Source: Bog-756 sp963737625 (GTDB taxonomy: Bacteria > Actinomycetota > Acidimicrobiia > Acidimicrobiales > RAAP-2). Taken from it: a stretch of 64,000 bases of DNA. Under the pieces are notes generated by a model that worked only from the letters and a program-made list of their open reading frames with translations, was not told where the DNA came from and did not search any database. Of this stretch, positions 44,258 through 53,320 are shown piece after piece. Where the stretch lies: contig CAVTTK010000002.1 of NCBI GenBank assembly GCA_963737625.1, forward strand, positions 434,001-498,000, read 5' to 3'. Each line of letters opens with the position of its first letter. Position 1 is the stretch's first letter. The translations under genes were made by a program, and so were the position numbers.

Positions 44258-47002
44258 ATGCCCTTCGTCTTCGACTTCGATCATTCCCACCGCAAGCCTC
44301 CCATGGAGATGAAGGACCTCCTCGGAGGCAAGGGGGCCAACCTGGCCGAGATGACCTCGGTGCTCCAGCTACCGGTGCCGCCCGGGTTCACCATCGGAAC
44401 CACCGCCTGTCGGAGCTACATGGAGGGGGGATGGCCCGAGGGGCTGACCGCCGAGGTGGCCAAGGCCCGTCTCCGCCTCGAGAAGACGATGGGTAAGCGC
44501 ATCGGCGATCCGGGCGACCCCCTGCTGGTGTCGGTTCGCTCCGGGGCCAAGTTCTCCATGCCCGGGATGATGGACACCGTCCTCAATCTCGGTCTCAACG
44601 ACCACTCCGTCGAGGGGCTGGCCAAGCAGACCGATGACGAGCGGTTCGCCTTCGACTCCTACCGCCGGTTCATCGCCATGTACGGGCGCATCGTCTTGGA
44701 CATCCCCGGCGACGAGTTCGACACCCTCCTCGACGCGGCCAAGGAACTGGCCGGCACGACGTCGGACGCCGGTGTGCCCGTCGAGCTGCTGCGCTACCTG
44801 GTCGACGCCTACCAGCAGATCGTGGAGCGCCACACGGGCAAGCCGTTCCCCCAGGATCCCGACGAGCAGCTGCGGGGGGCCATCGAGGCCGTCTTCGCCT
44901 CGTGGGACGGACCGAGGGCAGTGGCCTACCGGGTTCGAGAGCGCATCGCCCATGATCTGGGCACCGCTGTCAACGTGCAGGCCATGGTGTTCGGCAACCG
45001 CGACGACACCTCCGGTACCGGGGTCGGCTTCACCCGCGACCCGGCTACCGGCGCCACCGGGGAGTACGGGGACTTCCTGGTCAACGCCCAGGGCGAGGAC
45101 GTGGTGGCCGGGATCCGCAACACGGAGCCGCTGTCAGCCCTGAGGGACGAGTTCCCGTCCATCCACGCCGAGCTCCTGGCCATCTTCGCCCGGCTGGAGG
45201 GCCACTACCGGGACATGTGCGACACCGAGTTCACCATCGAGCAGGGCAAGCTGTGGATGCTCCAGACGCGGGTGGGGAAGCGCACCGGTCGGGCTGCTCT
45301 CAGGATGGCCGTGGACATGGTGGGGGAGAAGGCCATCAAGCTGACGAAGGAGGAGGCGCTGGACCGCATCACCGGCGAGCACCTCGAGCAGGTCCTCCAT
45401 CCGCAGTTCTCCGGTTCGGGGCACCCGGTCCTGGCGCGGGGCCTCGGGGCCTCACCGGGAGCCGCCGTGGGCCGCGTGTACCTGACCGCCGACGATGCGC
45501 AGAGTGCCGCTGAGCGGGGCGAGAAGGTGGTGCTGGTCCGGAGCGAGACCTCGCCCGAGGACGTGCACGGGATGCTGGCCGCCGAAGGGATCCTGACCGC
45601 CCGGGGCGGGCTGGTCAGCCACGCGGCCGTCGTGGCCCGGGGATGGGGCAAGCCGGCGGTGGTGGGCGCCGAGGCGCTGCGCATCTCGGGGTCCTCGTTC
45701 GCCGTGGACGGCACCGTGGTCAACGAGGGGGACTGGATCTCGGTCGACGGCACCAACGGCACGGTGATGCTGGGTCAGGTCCCGGTGACCGCCGGCGAGA
45801 CCCCGCCCGAGTTCGAGACCATCCTGGGCTGGGCCGACCGGGTCCGGGCCGGGCATCTGGGCGTGCGGGCCAACGCCGACAACGGGCCCGACGCCGCCAA
45901 CGCCCGTCGCCACGGGGCCGAGGGCATCGGCCTGTGTCGGACCGAGCACATGTTCCTGGCCGAGGACCGCCTCCCCGTCGTGCGCCGGATGATCCTGGCC
46001 TCGACCCCCGGGGAGGAGGAGCAGGCCCTGGAGGCGCTGCGGGTGGCCCAGCGCTCCGACTTCGTGGAGATCCTGGAGGCCATGGACAGCCTGCCCGTGA
46101 CCATCCGGCTGCTCGACCCACCGCTGCACGAGTTCCTGCCCGACACCCAGGAGCTGGCCATCAAGGAGGCCACGACCGGGCTGACCGACGAGGAGACCCG
46201 ACTGTACGAGGCGGCCAAGACCTGGCACGAGTACAACCCCATGCTGGGCACCCGCGGCGTGCGGCTGGGGGTGATCAAGCCGGGTCTCTACGCCATGCAG
46301 GTCCGGGCCCTGATGGAGGCCGCCCTCGACCGGGTGGCGGCGGGGGGGCATCCGATCGTGGAGATCATGATCCCGCTGACCGTGTCGCGTGAGGAGCTGG
46401 CCCTGGCCCGCTCGTGGGTGGAGGTGGCCATCGCGGAGGCCCTGGCCACGACGGGAGCCACCGGCACCGAAAAGGGGAAGATGGAGGTCCTGATCGGCAC
46501 CATGATCGAGACCCCGCGGGCCGCCCTCCGGGCCGGCGAGATCGCCGAGGAGGCCGACTTCTTCTCGTTCGGTACCAACGACCTCACCCAGATGACCTTC
46601 GGGTTCAGCCGGGACGACGTCGAGGGCCGGATGATGTCGGCCTACCTCGAGCAGGGGCTCCTCAAGCGGAACCCCTTCGAGGTGGTGGATCCCGACGGGG
46701 TCGGGGAGCTCGTGCGTCTGGGCGTGGAGCGGGGTCGGGCCACCCGTCCTGACCTCAAGATCGGGGTGTGCGGTGAGCACGGGGGCGACCCCGAGTCCAT
46801 CGCCACCTTCGCCGCGGCCGGACTGGACTACGTGAGCTGCTCGCCGTTCCGGGTGCCGATCGCCCGACTGGCCGCCGCCCAGGCCGTGCTGGCCGGACTC
46901 ACCACCTCGACGAAGGGGACCAAGGCCAAGTCGACGGGGAAGCCGGCGGCCAAGGCCAAGTCGACGGGGAAGCCGGCGGCCAAGGCCAAGCCCAAGCGGT
47001 AG
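44258..47002 (+). CDS. ppdK: Pyruvate, phosphate dikinase
   Basis: 914 residues with the full domain order: N-terminal nucleotide-binding domain (DLLGGKGANLAEMTSVLQLP; SVRSGAKFSMPGMMDTVLNL), central phospho-His domain (GGLVSHAAVVARGWGKPAVV with catalytic His) and C-terminal TIM-barrel PEP domain (EVMI-like VEIMIPLTVSREELALARSW; GVCGEHGGDPES with catalytic Cys). It interconverts pyruvate + ATP + Pi with PEP + AMP + PPi. The C-terminus carries an extra ~25-residue basic tail (STKGTKAKSTGKPAAKAKS..) made by a duplicated 30-base unit. Confidence 0.97.
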   Translation: MPFVFDFDHSHRKPPMEMKDLLGGKGANLAEMTSVLQLPVPPGFTIGTTACRSYMEGGWPEGLTAEVAKARLRLEKTMGKRIGDPGDPLLVSVRSGAKFSMPGMMDTVLNLGLNDHSVEGLAKQTDDERFAFDSYRRFIAMYGRIVLDIPGDEFDTLLDAAKELAGTTSDAGVPVELLRYLVDAYQQIVERHTGKPFPQDPDEQLRGAIEAVFASWDGPRAVAYRVRERIAHDLGTAVNVQAMVFGNRDDTSGTGVGFTRDPATGATGEYGDFLVNAQGEDVVAGIRNTEPLSALRDEFPSIHAELLAIFARLEGHYRDMCDTEFTIEQGKLWMLQTRVGKRTGRAALRMAVDMVGEKAIKLTKEEALDRITGEHLEQVLHPQFSGSGHPVLARGLGASPGAAVGRVYLTADDAQSAAERGEKVVLVRSETSPEDVHGMLAAEGILTARGGLVSHAAVVARGWGKPAVVGAEALRISGSSFAVDGTVVNEGDWISVDGTNGTVMLGQVPVTAGETPPEFETILGWADRVRAGHLGVRANADNGPDAANARRHGAEGIGLCRTEHMFLAEDRLPVVRRMILASTPGEEEQALEALRVAQRSDFVEILEAMDSLPVTIRLLDPPLHEFLPDTQELAIKEATTGLTDEETRLYEAAKTWHEYNPMLGTRGVRLGVIKPGLYAMQVRALMEAALDRVAAGGHPIVEIMIPLTVSREELALARSWVEVAIAEALATTGATGTEKGKMEVLIGTMIETPRAALRAGEIAEEADFFSFGTNDLTQMTFGFSRDDVEGRMMSAYLEQGLLKRNPFEVVDPDGVGELVRLGVERGRATRPDLKIGVCGEHGGDPESIATFAAAGLDYVSCSPFRVPIARLAAAQAVLAGLTTSTKGTKAKSTGKPAAKAKSTGKPAAKAKPKR
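46921..46980 (+). repeat. Perfect tandem 30-bp duplication in ppdK 3' end
   Basis: Bases 46921-46950 and 46951-46980 are identical. Each unit encodes ten residues, giving two copies of KAKSTGKPAA in the tail of the enzyme. Perfect identity implies a recent duplication or a slippage-prone tract. Confidence 0.95.
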
Positions 47003-47054
47003 GCCAGAGTCCCCGGTGGGGCCGGCCGGCGGACGGAGTCGCTCGGGGACGCGG

Positions 47055-47060
47055 TACCGT
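47055..47060 (+). promoter_or_regulatory. Candidate -10 box of dnaG
   Basis: TACCGT ends 8 bases before the ATG of dnaG; leaderless layout. Confidence 0.45.
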
Positions 47061-47068
47061 CGTCATCC

Positions 47069-49045
47069 ATGGGCATCCCCGATGAGGACGTAGCCCGGGT
47101 CAGGATGGAGACCGACATCGTCGCCCTGATCGGGGAGCACGCCGCGCTCAAGAAGGTGGGGCGACGGTGGCAGGGCCTGTGCCCGTTCCACGGAGAGAAG
47201 ACGCCCTCATTCAGCGTCAATGCCGAGGAGGGCTTCTACTACTGCTTCGGGTGCCAGGCCAAGGGTGACGCCATCAGCTTCGTACGGGCCATCGAGCACC
47301 TCGACTTCGTCGACGCCGTCCGCCGCCTGGCCGACAAGGCCGGCATCACCATCCGGGAGGATGCCACCTCCGGTCGGGACAGCCAGCGTCGCAAGGTCTA
47401 CCTCGACGCCATGGAGCAGGCCACCGAGTGGTACCACCGGCGCCTCCTGACCTCGCCCGATGCCGGCCAGGCCCGTGACTACCTGCGCAGCCGGGGCTAC
47501 GACGGCGAGGTGGTCCGTAGGTTCCGGCTGGGCTGGGCGCCCGACGACTGGGACGCCCTGTGCACCGGCCTGGGACTCGACGAGGAGCTCGCCGTGGGGA
47601 CGGGGCTCGGGTTCGTCAACCGCCGCCGCCGGCTGCAGGACGCCTTCCGGGCCCGGGTCCTCTTTCCCATCTGCGACCCCTCGGGCCACCCCGTGGCCCT
47701 CGGGGGACGGGTCCTGCCCGGGAGCTCCGACCCGGCCAAGTACAAGAACTCCTCGGAGACCCCCATCTACTCCAAGCGCAAGACCCTGTACGCCCTCAAC
47801 TGGGCCAAGCAGGACATCATCGCCTCTGACGAGGTGGTGGTGTGCGAGGGGTACACCGACGTCATAGGGCTGTTCGGCGCCGGTGTGGAGCGAGCCGTGG
47901 CCACCTGCGGGACGGCCCTGGCCGAGGAGCACGTCAAGCTGCTCCGGGGCTTCGCCTCCCGCGTGGTCCTGGCCTTCGACGCCGACGGAGCGGGGCAGTC
48001 GGCCGCCGGCCGCTTCTACGAGTGGCAGCGCAAGCTGGCCATCGACGTGGCCGTGGCGGCTCTGCCCGAGGGCTCCGATCCGGGCGAGATGGCCCGGATC
48101 GATCCCGACGGCCTGCGGGCGGCCATCGCCGGAGCCAAGCCGTTCCTCCAGTTCCGGGTGGATCGCATCCTCGACGGTGCCGAGCTGGGCACTCCCGAAG
48201 GGCGGGCCCGGGCCGCCGACTCGGCCCTGGCCGCCGTGGCCGAGCATCCGGACAACCTGGTGCGGGACCAGTACCTCATGCAGGTGGCCGAGCGCTGTCG
48301 GCTCGAGCCGGCGCTGCTGCGAGACCGCCTCGAGCAGCTCCGCCGTGAGGGGCCTCCCCCTGACGACAGCGTGAAACCGGGCCGCAGGCCAGGGCGGACG
48401 GCCCCCCGGGGCGGGAGTGGCGCGCGCCGAGGTTCGACGCCGGGACCCGACGACCCCTGGGTGCGCGAGCCCGAGGCCGAGGGCGAGTGGGATGCCGACG
48501 GATTCGACGGGGGAGGCGGTTGGCCCGGTGACGGCGGCCCGGGCGGATCGGGCCGAGCCGGATCGTCGGCCATCGCGGCGCCCCGTCGTTCCGCTCCCGA
48601 ATTCCGGCCCGGCCTCGAGGCCCTCCGCCTGGCCATCCACCGGCCCGAGGAGGTGGCCGATCGGCTCGAGGCCGCCCTGTTCCGTGATGACCTCCAGCGG
48701 GAGGCCTTCGAGGTCCTGGCCGCGGCCGACGCCGAGCCACTGCACCAGGTCATCGAGGACGCCCGCCCCGAGATCCGTGCCCTACTGGTCCGGCTGACAG
48801 TGGAGGAGCCCCGGGGGGGTCCCGACGAGGTCGTGCTCCAGCTGGTGAGGGACGCCGCCCGGGGTCAGCTGACCGTGATCACCGCTGAGGCCCGGACATC
48901 GTCGGCCGCTGTGGCCGAGGCTGCAGAGGTCGCTTCGTGGGTCCAGGAGCTGGACGATCCGGCCCACTCGGCGGAGGCGACGGCCAGGTTGGTAGCCTGG
49001 CTGGTGGTGAGGGCACAGACGACTACCGCGGAGACCGGATCGTGA
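47069..49045 (+). CDS. dnaG: DNA primase
   Basis: 658 residues. The zinc domain is at the N-terminus (CPFHGEKTPSF and CFGC, CHC2 type); then the primase core AFRARVLFPICDPSGHPVAL and the TOPRIM domain VVCEGYTDVIGLFGAGVERA with VVLAFDADGAGQSAAGRFY. After ~430 there is a Gly/Arg/Pro-rich linker (~95 residues) and a C-terminal helicase-binding domain (FRPGLEALRLAIHRPEEVAD). It lays down RNA primers for replication. Its stop overlaps rpoD as GTGA, giving the dnaG-rpoD pair. Confidence 0.96.
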   Translation: MGIPDEDVARVRMETDIVALIGEHAALKKVGRRWQGLCPFHGEKTPSFSVNAEEGFYYCFGCQAKGDAISFVRAIEHLDFVDAVRRLADKAGITIREDATSGRDSQRRKVYLDAMEQATEWYHRRLLTSPDAGQARDYLRSRGYDGEVVRRFRLGWAPDDWDALCTGLGLDEELAVGTGLGFVNRRRRLQDAFRARVLFPICDPSGHPVALGGRVLPGSSDPAKYKNSSETPIYSKRKTLYALNWAKQDIIASDEVVVCEGYTDVIGLFGAGVERAVATCGTALAEEHVKLLRGFASRVVLAFDADGAGQSAAGRFYEWQRKLAIDVAVAALPEGSDPGEMARIDPDGLRAAIAGAKPFLQFRVDRILDGAELGTPEGRARAADSALAAVAEHPDNLVRDQYLMQVAERCRLEPALLRDRLEQLRREGPPPDDSVKPGRRPGRTAPRGGSGARRGSTPGPDDPWVREPEAEGEWDADGFDGGGGWPGDGGPGGSGRAGSSAIAAPRRSAPEFRPGLEALRLAIHRPEEVADRLEAALFRDDLQREAFEVLAAADAEPLHQVIEDARPEIRALLVRLTVEEPRGGPDEVVLQLVRDAARGQLTVITAEARTSSAAVAEAAEVASWVQELDDPAHSAEATARLVAWLVVRAQTTTAETGS

Positions 49046-50538
49046 TCGCCCGGCACGTGACCGCGCCAGCCGGGTCCGTGGCATCCGAGACCATCGATGT
49101 CCCGCCGGTTCCCGGGGGTGTGCTCGATGTCCTTCCGGCCGACCAGTTCGATGCGCTGATCCGCATGGGTCGGGCCCGGGGTGGTCTGACCCAGGACGAC
49201 GTGATGACCGTGCTCCGCTCGGTCGAGCTCAGCGCCGACCTCATCGCCGACGTCGTGGAGCGGATCCGGCAGGCCGGTATCGAGTTCACCTACGACACCG
49301 GGGAGACCACGGTCCTGCCCATGACCGTCTCTGTGGCCGACGAACTGTCCGGTCGACTGCAGCACGACCTCGCGGCGCTGCCCGAAGACCTCACCCCACG
49401 AGTGGAGGAGGGGGGCCGTCGGCCGGTGCGGATCGTGGCCATCGAACCGGCCCGTGACCCGACGCGGTCGAACGGCCATACGTCCCCCACGGCCTCAGAG
49501 GGTGCAGCACCGGCCTTGCTGCCGGACGCAGCGCCGGTCCCTCCGGCCAAGAAGGAACGGGCTCCCCGGCGGGCGCCGGCCAAGGACGGGTACTCGGACA
49601 GCGACGGGTTCCGGGGCTCGGCCGCCGATCCCGTCCACATGTATCTGAAGGAGATCGGCAAGGTCAAGCTCCTCGACGCGGCGCTCGAAGTGGAGTTGGC
49701 CGAGCGCATCGTGGCCGGAAACGAGGCGGTGGAGCGGCTGGCCCAGCACGAGGCCAGCGGGGAGCCCTACGGCGGCCGGGCGGCCGACCGGGTCATGATG
49801 CGTCGGGGTCAGCTGGCCAAGGAGGCCCTGATCGAGGCCAACCTGCGCCTGGTGGTATCCATCGCCAAGCGCTACCGGAATCGGGGCCTGGCCTTCCTCG
49901 ACCTCATCCAGGAGGGCAACCTCGGCCTCATGCGGGCCGTGGAGAAGTTCGACCACACCAAGGGGTTCAAGTTCTCCACCTATGCCACCTGGTGGATCCG
50001 CCAGGCCATCACCCGGGCCATCGCCGACCAGGCCCGGACCATCCGCATCCCCGTCCACATGGTGGAGACCATCAACAAAGTGGTGTGGGCCCAGCGACAG
50101 CTCCTCCAGGAACTCGGGCGTGAACCCAGCGCCGAGGAGGTGGCCGGGAGGGTCGACTTCTCCATCGAACGGGTTCGGGAGATCCAACGCATCAACCAGG
50201 ACACCGTCTCGCTGGAGCAGCCCATGGGGGACGAGGACGACTTCAGCCTCTCCGACCTGATCGAGGACCGCGAGGCGGTGGTTCCCGACGACGCCGCCGC
50301 CCGGATGATGCTCGACAATGCCGTGCGGGAGGCTCTCGGCCACCTTTCCCCGCGGGAGCAGGACGTCGTCCGGCTCCGGTTCGGACTGGAGGACGGAAAG
50401 ATCCGAACCTTGGAGGAGGTGGGCAAGGCCTTCGGGGTGACCCGTGAGCGGATCCGCCAGATCGAGGCCAAGACCCTGGCCAAGCTCCGTCGTCCCGAGT
50501 CGGCCCAACTCCTGCGGGACTACCTCGACGAGGCGTAG
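49042..50538 (+). CDS. rpoD: Primary RNA polymerase sigma factor (RpoD/SigA)
   Basis: 498 residues from GTG 49042, coupled to dnaG. Region 1.1 is a SigA-type N-terminus (VLDVLPADQFDALIRMGRARG), followed by an acidic-to-basic linker with KKERAPRRAPAKDG. Region 1.2 DPVHMYLKEIGKVKLLDA, region 2 ANLRLVVSIAKRYRNRGLAF and GFKFSTYATWWIRQAITRAI (-10 recognition), region 3 EEVAGRVDFSIERVREI and region 4 TLEEVGKAFGVTRERIRQIE (-35 recognition). Drives housekeeping transcription. Intact. The following hairpin at 50546-50571 probably ends the transcript. Confidence 0.98.
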   Translation: MIARHVTAPAGSVASETIDVPPVPGGVLDVLPADQFDALIRMGRARGGLTQDDVMTVLRSVELSADLIADVVERIRQAGIEFTYDTGETTVLPMTVSVADELSGRLQHDLAALPEDLTPRVEEGGRRPVRIVAIEPARDPTRSNGHTSPTASEGAAPALLPDAAPVPPAKKERAPRRAPAKDGYSDSDGFRGSAADPVHMYLKEIGKVKLLDAALEVELAERIVAGNEAVERLAQHEASGEPYGGRAADRVMMRRGQLAKEALIEANLRLVVSIAKRYRNRGLAFLDLIQEGNLGLMRAVEKFDHTKGFKFSTYATWWIRQAITRAIADQARTIRIPVHMVETINKVVWAQRQLLQELGREPSAEEVAGRVDFSIERVREIQRINQDTVSLEQPMGDEDDFSLSDLIEDREAVVPDDAAARMMLDNAVREALGHLSPREQDVVRLRFGLEDGKIRTLEEVGKAFGVTRERIRQIEAKTLAKLRRPESAQLLRDYLDEA

Positions 50539-50545
50539 GGCATCG

Positions 50546-50571
50546 GACCGTGCCCTGTCGGCGGCACGGTC
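50546..50571. terminator. Hairpin between converging genes
   Basis: GACCGTGCC and GGCACGGTC form a perfect 9-base stem with an 8-base loop, 8 bases after the rpoD stop and touching the stop of the converging gene. There is no T tract on either side, so it may be a terminator of the GC-rich, U-poor kind. Confidence 0.6.
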
Positions 50572-50929
50572 ACCCGTCGAGGTGGACGCGGGCCGGAGCG
50601 ACGCCCGAGGGCCGGTGGTCGGGCAGGAAGCGGCGACTGTTGAGTGCCGTGGCCAGGTCCTCGGCCAGGTCGAGGGCGATGGCGTCTGCCGCCTGGTCGC
50701 CGTTGCGCCAGCCCAGGCGTACGCCGATGGTGTCTTTCATGCGCTCGACGCCCAGAGCGGCCACGGCCTTGGACTTCTCGGTGACCAGGGCGGCGGTGCC
50801 GGAGACCGGAGCCGAGTGGCCGAACCGGCCGGCGGCCCGGACGATCTGGTGGTAGCGCTCCCGGCCGGCCCGGGTGCCGAGGACGTAGCCGGTGCCGAAG
50901 GCCATGGCGGTGCCGATGCGAAACTTCAC
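50570..50929 (-). CDS. YtxH-like small membrane-associated protein
   Basis: 119 residues from GTG 50929. The opening VKFRIGTAMAFGTGYVLGTR AGRERY (hydrophobic glycine-rich helix ending in GTRAGRERY) is the pattern of actinobacterial YtxH-type proteins, whose job is not known. The rest is helical and mildly acidic (GDQAADAIALDLAEDLATAL). A longer frame up to 50989 adds residues of no obvious merit. Converges on rpoD. Confidence 0.75.
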   Translation of the reverse strand: MKFRIGTAMAFGTGYVLGTRAGRERYHQIVRAAGRFGHSAPVSGTAALVTEKSKAVAALGVERMKDTIGVRLGWRNGDQAADAIALDLAEDLATALNSRRFLPDHRPSGVAPARVHLDG

Positions 50930-51043
50930 CGACCCATTGTGCCCGCCATGGTCCAACGGCGCACCTTTGGCCTTCGGACGGGCAGACACCGGCTAATGTC
51001 CTCAGGCACGCCGAGGCGCCGGACAGCCTCGGGGAGCGCACAT

Positions 51044-51116
51044 TCCGGGGTAGCTCAATCGGCAGAGCGAGCGGCTGTTAACCGCTAGGTTGAGAGTTCG
51101 AGTCTCTCCCCCGGAG
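51044..51116 (+). tRNA. tRNA-Asn (GTT)
   Basis: Complete cloverleaf of 73 bases: acceptor TCCGGGG/CCCCGGA, D arm GCTC...GAGC, anticodon stem AGCGG/CCGCT with loop CTGTTAA (anticodon GTT), T arm GAGAG-TTCGAGT-CTCTC, discriminator G. No CCA is encoded. The strand opposite gives a misleading open frame. Confidence 0.98.
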
Positions 51117-51315
51117 CTTTTCCCTCGTCGGGGCGTTGTCGGGGCGATCCGGTCCAGGCCCGCCCAGGGGGTGCCGTGTCGACCTTGCCGTCGGGCGCCG
51201 ACGCGTCGTGGAGTGCGGTGAGGCGCCGTCCGCCGGTACCGTGAGGGGAATCCCCACGGCCCACCGGGGGCGTGAACCGCACGGCCCATCCCCATTCCTC
51301 CCCGAGATCGGCACC

Positions 51316-51477
51316 ATGACCCCTTCCGAGTCCGACCCGATGTGCACGCTGTGTGGCCACCCGGGCTACCACGGCCGGTCGGATCGACCGAGCTCCGGTG
51401 CCACCCCCACGTGTGAGGACTGCGACCGCTGCTGGATGGAGCGCCAACGGCGCGACCGGCCGCCGCACCACTCCTGA
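51316..51477 (+). CDS. Possible small zinc-ribbon-like protein
   Basis: 53 residues from ATG 51316. Two CxxC pairs, CTLCGHPGYHGR and CEDCDRCWMERQ, suggest metal binding. The tail is basic and His-rich. No clear ribosome site or family. The frame is open back to 51136, so the start is unproven. Codon third positions are G/C rich as in real genes. Treat as probable but unverified. Confidence 0.4.
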   Translation: MTPSESDPMCTLCGHPGYHGRSDRPSSGATPTCEDCDRCWMERQRRDRPPHHS

Positions 51478-51588
51478 ACTCTCCGCTCGATCCTCGGCCC
51501 GGGCCAAGCAGCGTGGCCTCGCTGACGTCGGCCATCCGGTCTCGACCACCAGGCGCCGGGTCGGCGGTCGCACCGATGCGGCCGACAG

Positions 51589-51594
51589 TACAGT
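51589..51594 (+). promoter_or_regulatory. Candidate -10 box of ATP-grasp gene
   Basis: TACAGT ends 8 bases before the GTG at 51603; leaderless layout. Confidence 0.45.
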
Positions 51595-51602
51595 GATCCG
51601 CC

Positions 51603-52559
51603 GTGCACATTGCTTTCGCCACCACAGTGCCCGAGGTCCTGGGCCACGACGATGTCGACCGCTCCCTGCACGAGGCGGCATTCGCCCGGGCCGACCTGAG
51701 CCTCGACCACCACGTCTGGTGGGATCCGGACGTGCCGTGGGACCGCTACGACCTGGTGGTCATCCGGTCCACGTGGGACTACGTCCCCCGCCAGCACGAG
51801 TACCGCCGGTGGTTGTCGTCCATGGAATCCCTCGGCACCCTCCGCAATCCGCCCTCCCTCGTGGCTTGGAATCTGGACAAGCGCTACCTCCTGGATCTGG
51901 AACGTGCCGGCGTAGCCGTCATTCCCACCCGCATCGCCACCACTCCCGACGAGCTGATGGGCATCCTGGACCTCGGGGAGGCAGAGGTGGTGGTCAAGCC
52001 GGTGGTGTCGGCCGGGAGCGTGGACACCGGCCGATTCGAGGTGGGCGATCCGAGTGCCGCGGCGCTCGGCCGGCACATTCTGGACGGCGGGACGCCGGTG
52101 ATGGTCCAACCGGCCGTACCGTCGGTGGCCACCGAGGGGGAGGTCAGCGCTGTGCTCTTCGGGGGCAGCCTCTCCCACGCCTTCCGAAAGGGGCCCATGT
52201 TGGCCCTGGGCGGCGGTGTGCTTGACGGGTACGACGCCCTGGAGCGTGTGGAACTCACAGCGGAGCAGGACCGGGTGGTCACCAACGCCATCGAAGCGCT
52301 GAGCGGATTCGCCGCCGCGGAATTCGGGATGACCGGTCCACCGCTCTATGCCCGGGTGGATCTGGTGCGGTTGGATGACGGACGGAACGTTGTCCTCGAG
52401 GTGGAGCTGAATGAGCCATCGTTCTTCCTGACGACGGACGCCACCGCGGCCGATAGGTTCGCGGTGGCCGTGCGTCGGGACGTGGAGGAGTCCCCCGAGC
52501 GCTCCCATCGGGTACCGAGAGAGGCACCACTGGGCCGGATCGAGCCCCCAGCCGATTGA
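51603..52559 (+). CDS. ATP-grasp protein
   Basis: 318 residues. The N-terminal pre-ATP-grasp fold (MHIAFATTVPEVLGHDDVDR; YDLVVIRSTWDYVPRQHEYR) is followed by an ATP-grasp domain (WNLDKRYLLDLERAGVAVIP with the Lys near ATP; VVVKPVVSAGSVDTGRFE) and a metal-binding end (ARVDLVRLDD...VLEVELNEPSFFL, E-x-N type). The RSTWDY and SAGSxxT elements match cycloserine-biosynthesis DcsG-like enzymes, ligating a carboxylate to an amine with ATP. No partner enzymes are adjacent. GTG start, probably leaderless. Product not predictable. Confidence 0.85.
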   Translation: MHIAFATTVPEVLGHDDVDRSLHEAAFARADLSLDHHVWWDPDVPWDRYDLVVIRSTWDYVPRQHEYRRWLSSMESLGTLRNPPSLVAWNLDKRYLLDLERAGVAVIPTRIATTPDELMGILDLGEAEVVVKPVVSAGSVDTGRFEVGDPSAAALGRHILDGGTPVMVQPAVPSVATEGEVSAVLFGGSLSHAFRKGPMLALGGGVLDGYDALERVELTAEQDRVVTNAIEALSGFAAAEFGMTGPPLYARVDLVRLDDGRNVVLEVELNEPSFFLTTDATAADRFAVAVRRDVEESPERSHRVPREAPLGRIEPPAD

Positions 52560-52631
52560 TGTCAGGAGATCGTTGACTGTCGACGGCCCTGGGTTACCCG
52601 TGCTTGTCGGTCTGAATCGGAACCCTTTGGA

Positions 52632-52838
52632 CTAGTCGGGGGAATCGGTGGTTGCCACACGGGAGTGTTCGGCGATGCGATCTTCTGATTCCTCGAGAAT
52701 CGCCCTGGCCTGCGCCTCGGGATTGTCGCTGGAGTCCTCCTCGGGTGGCCTTCCTCCGGCTCGACTGGCCACGGACTCTGCCTTGACGGCCTCGACGTTC
52801 AGAGGGTCGGGAGAAGACGGGTTCATCAGGTGGGCCAT
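52632..52838 (-). CDS. Small acidic hydrophilic protein
   Basis: 68 residues from ATG 52838, preceded by GGGGGAAGA about ten bases away. The sequence is polar and acidic (RAGGRPPEEDSSDNPEAQAR; ILEESEDRIAEHSRV), with no hydrophobic core, and probably intrinsically disordered. Such proteins are common in actinobacterial stress regulons. No family recognised. A candidate SigB site for this gene could not be found. It is first of a run of small leftward genes. Confidence 0.55.
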   Translation of the reverse strand: MAHLMNPSSPDPLNVEAVKAESVASRAGGRPPEEDSSDNPEAQARAILEESEDRIAEHSRVATTDSPD

Positions 52839-52936
52839 GGTCAGACTCTTCCCCCGTACACGCCACCCAAACCGGACCGGACGAGCGGCCAACGGATCTA
52901 ACCACCAGCCGAGCGTGAGATCGTAGGACGAGATCG

Positions 52937-53158
52937 CTACTCGAGCTCGCCCTCGCCCTTGACCGCCGCTCCGATCTCCATCATCTCCTTCTCGTGGTCG
53001 GCAACATCATGGCGACGTCGCGGATCACCCTGTGAGATCACCTCGTCCGCCTCCTTCCCCTCGACTTCGGTCGCCGGCCTGTCTGCCTCATGTCTCCGAT
53101 CGGCGTCGGAACGCTCGGCGTCACGGGTCGCCTGGTCTGGTTCAGTTCGGTCTTCCAC
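52937..53158 (-). CDS. Small hydrophilic protein with SigB-type promoter
   Basis: 73 residues from GTG 53158 with an excellent AAGGAGG ribosome site 9 bases upstream. Rich in Glu, Asp, Arg and His (DAERSDADRRHEADRPATEV; EADEVISQGDPRRRHDVADH), with no hydrophobic segment, so probably disordered or a coiled small stress protein. A sequence matching the SigB consensus lies 46-71 bases upstream. No family recognised. The combination of strong ribosome site and promoter shows it is expressed and likely under stress sigma control. Confidence 0.7.
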   Translation of the reverse strand: MEDRTEPDQATRDAERSDADRRHEADRPATEVEGKEADEVISQGDPRRRHDVADHEKEMMEIGAAVKGEGELE

Positions 53159-53203
53159 GGTCAGTAGCCTCCTTGTGGACCTGCGCTGCGATTGGACTCT
53201 TGG

Positions 53204-53229
53204 CTACCCTCGTGGCTCCGATGGCAAAC
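53204..53229 (-). promoter_or_regulatory. SigB/SigF-type promoter
   Basis: On the minus strand GTTTGC-N14-GGGTAG matches the SigB consensus GTTTAA-N12-14-GGGTAT at 9 of 12 hexamer positions with identical spacing to the site at 60582-60607. The expected start is about 7 bases after the -10, well before the AAGGAGG of the small gene. Confidence 0.65.
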
Positions 53230-53320
53230 ATCTGATGTCCCGTCGGCCTCGGCCAACGCCCAAGCCCCTCCGGGGCCCAAGCCCGGGCCCATGTGCATCG
53301 TGCTCCGCGTGCGGCATGGC

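Noticed and set aside
51002..51681. Minus-strand frames crossing tRNA-Asn
   Set aside because: They translate the antisense of the tRNA and its flanks; no family or ribosome site.
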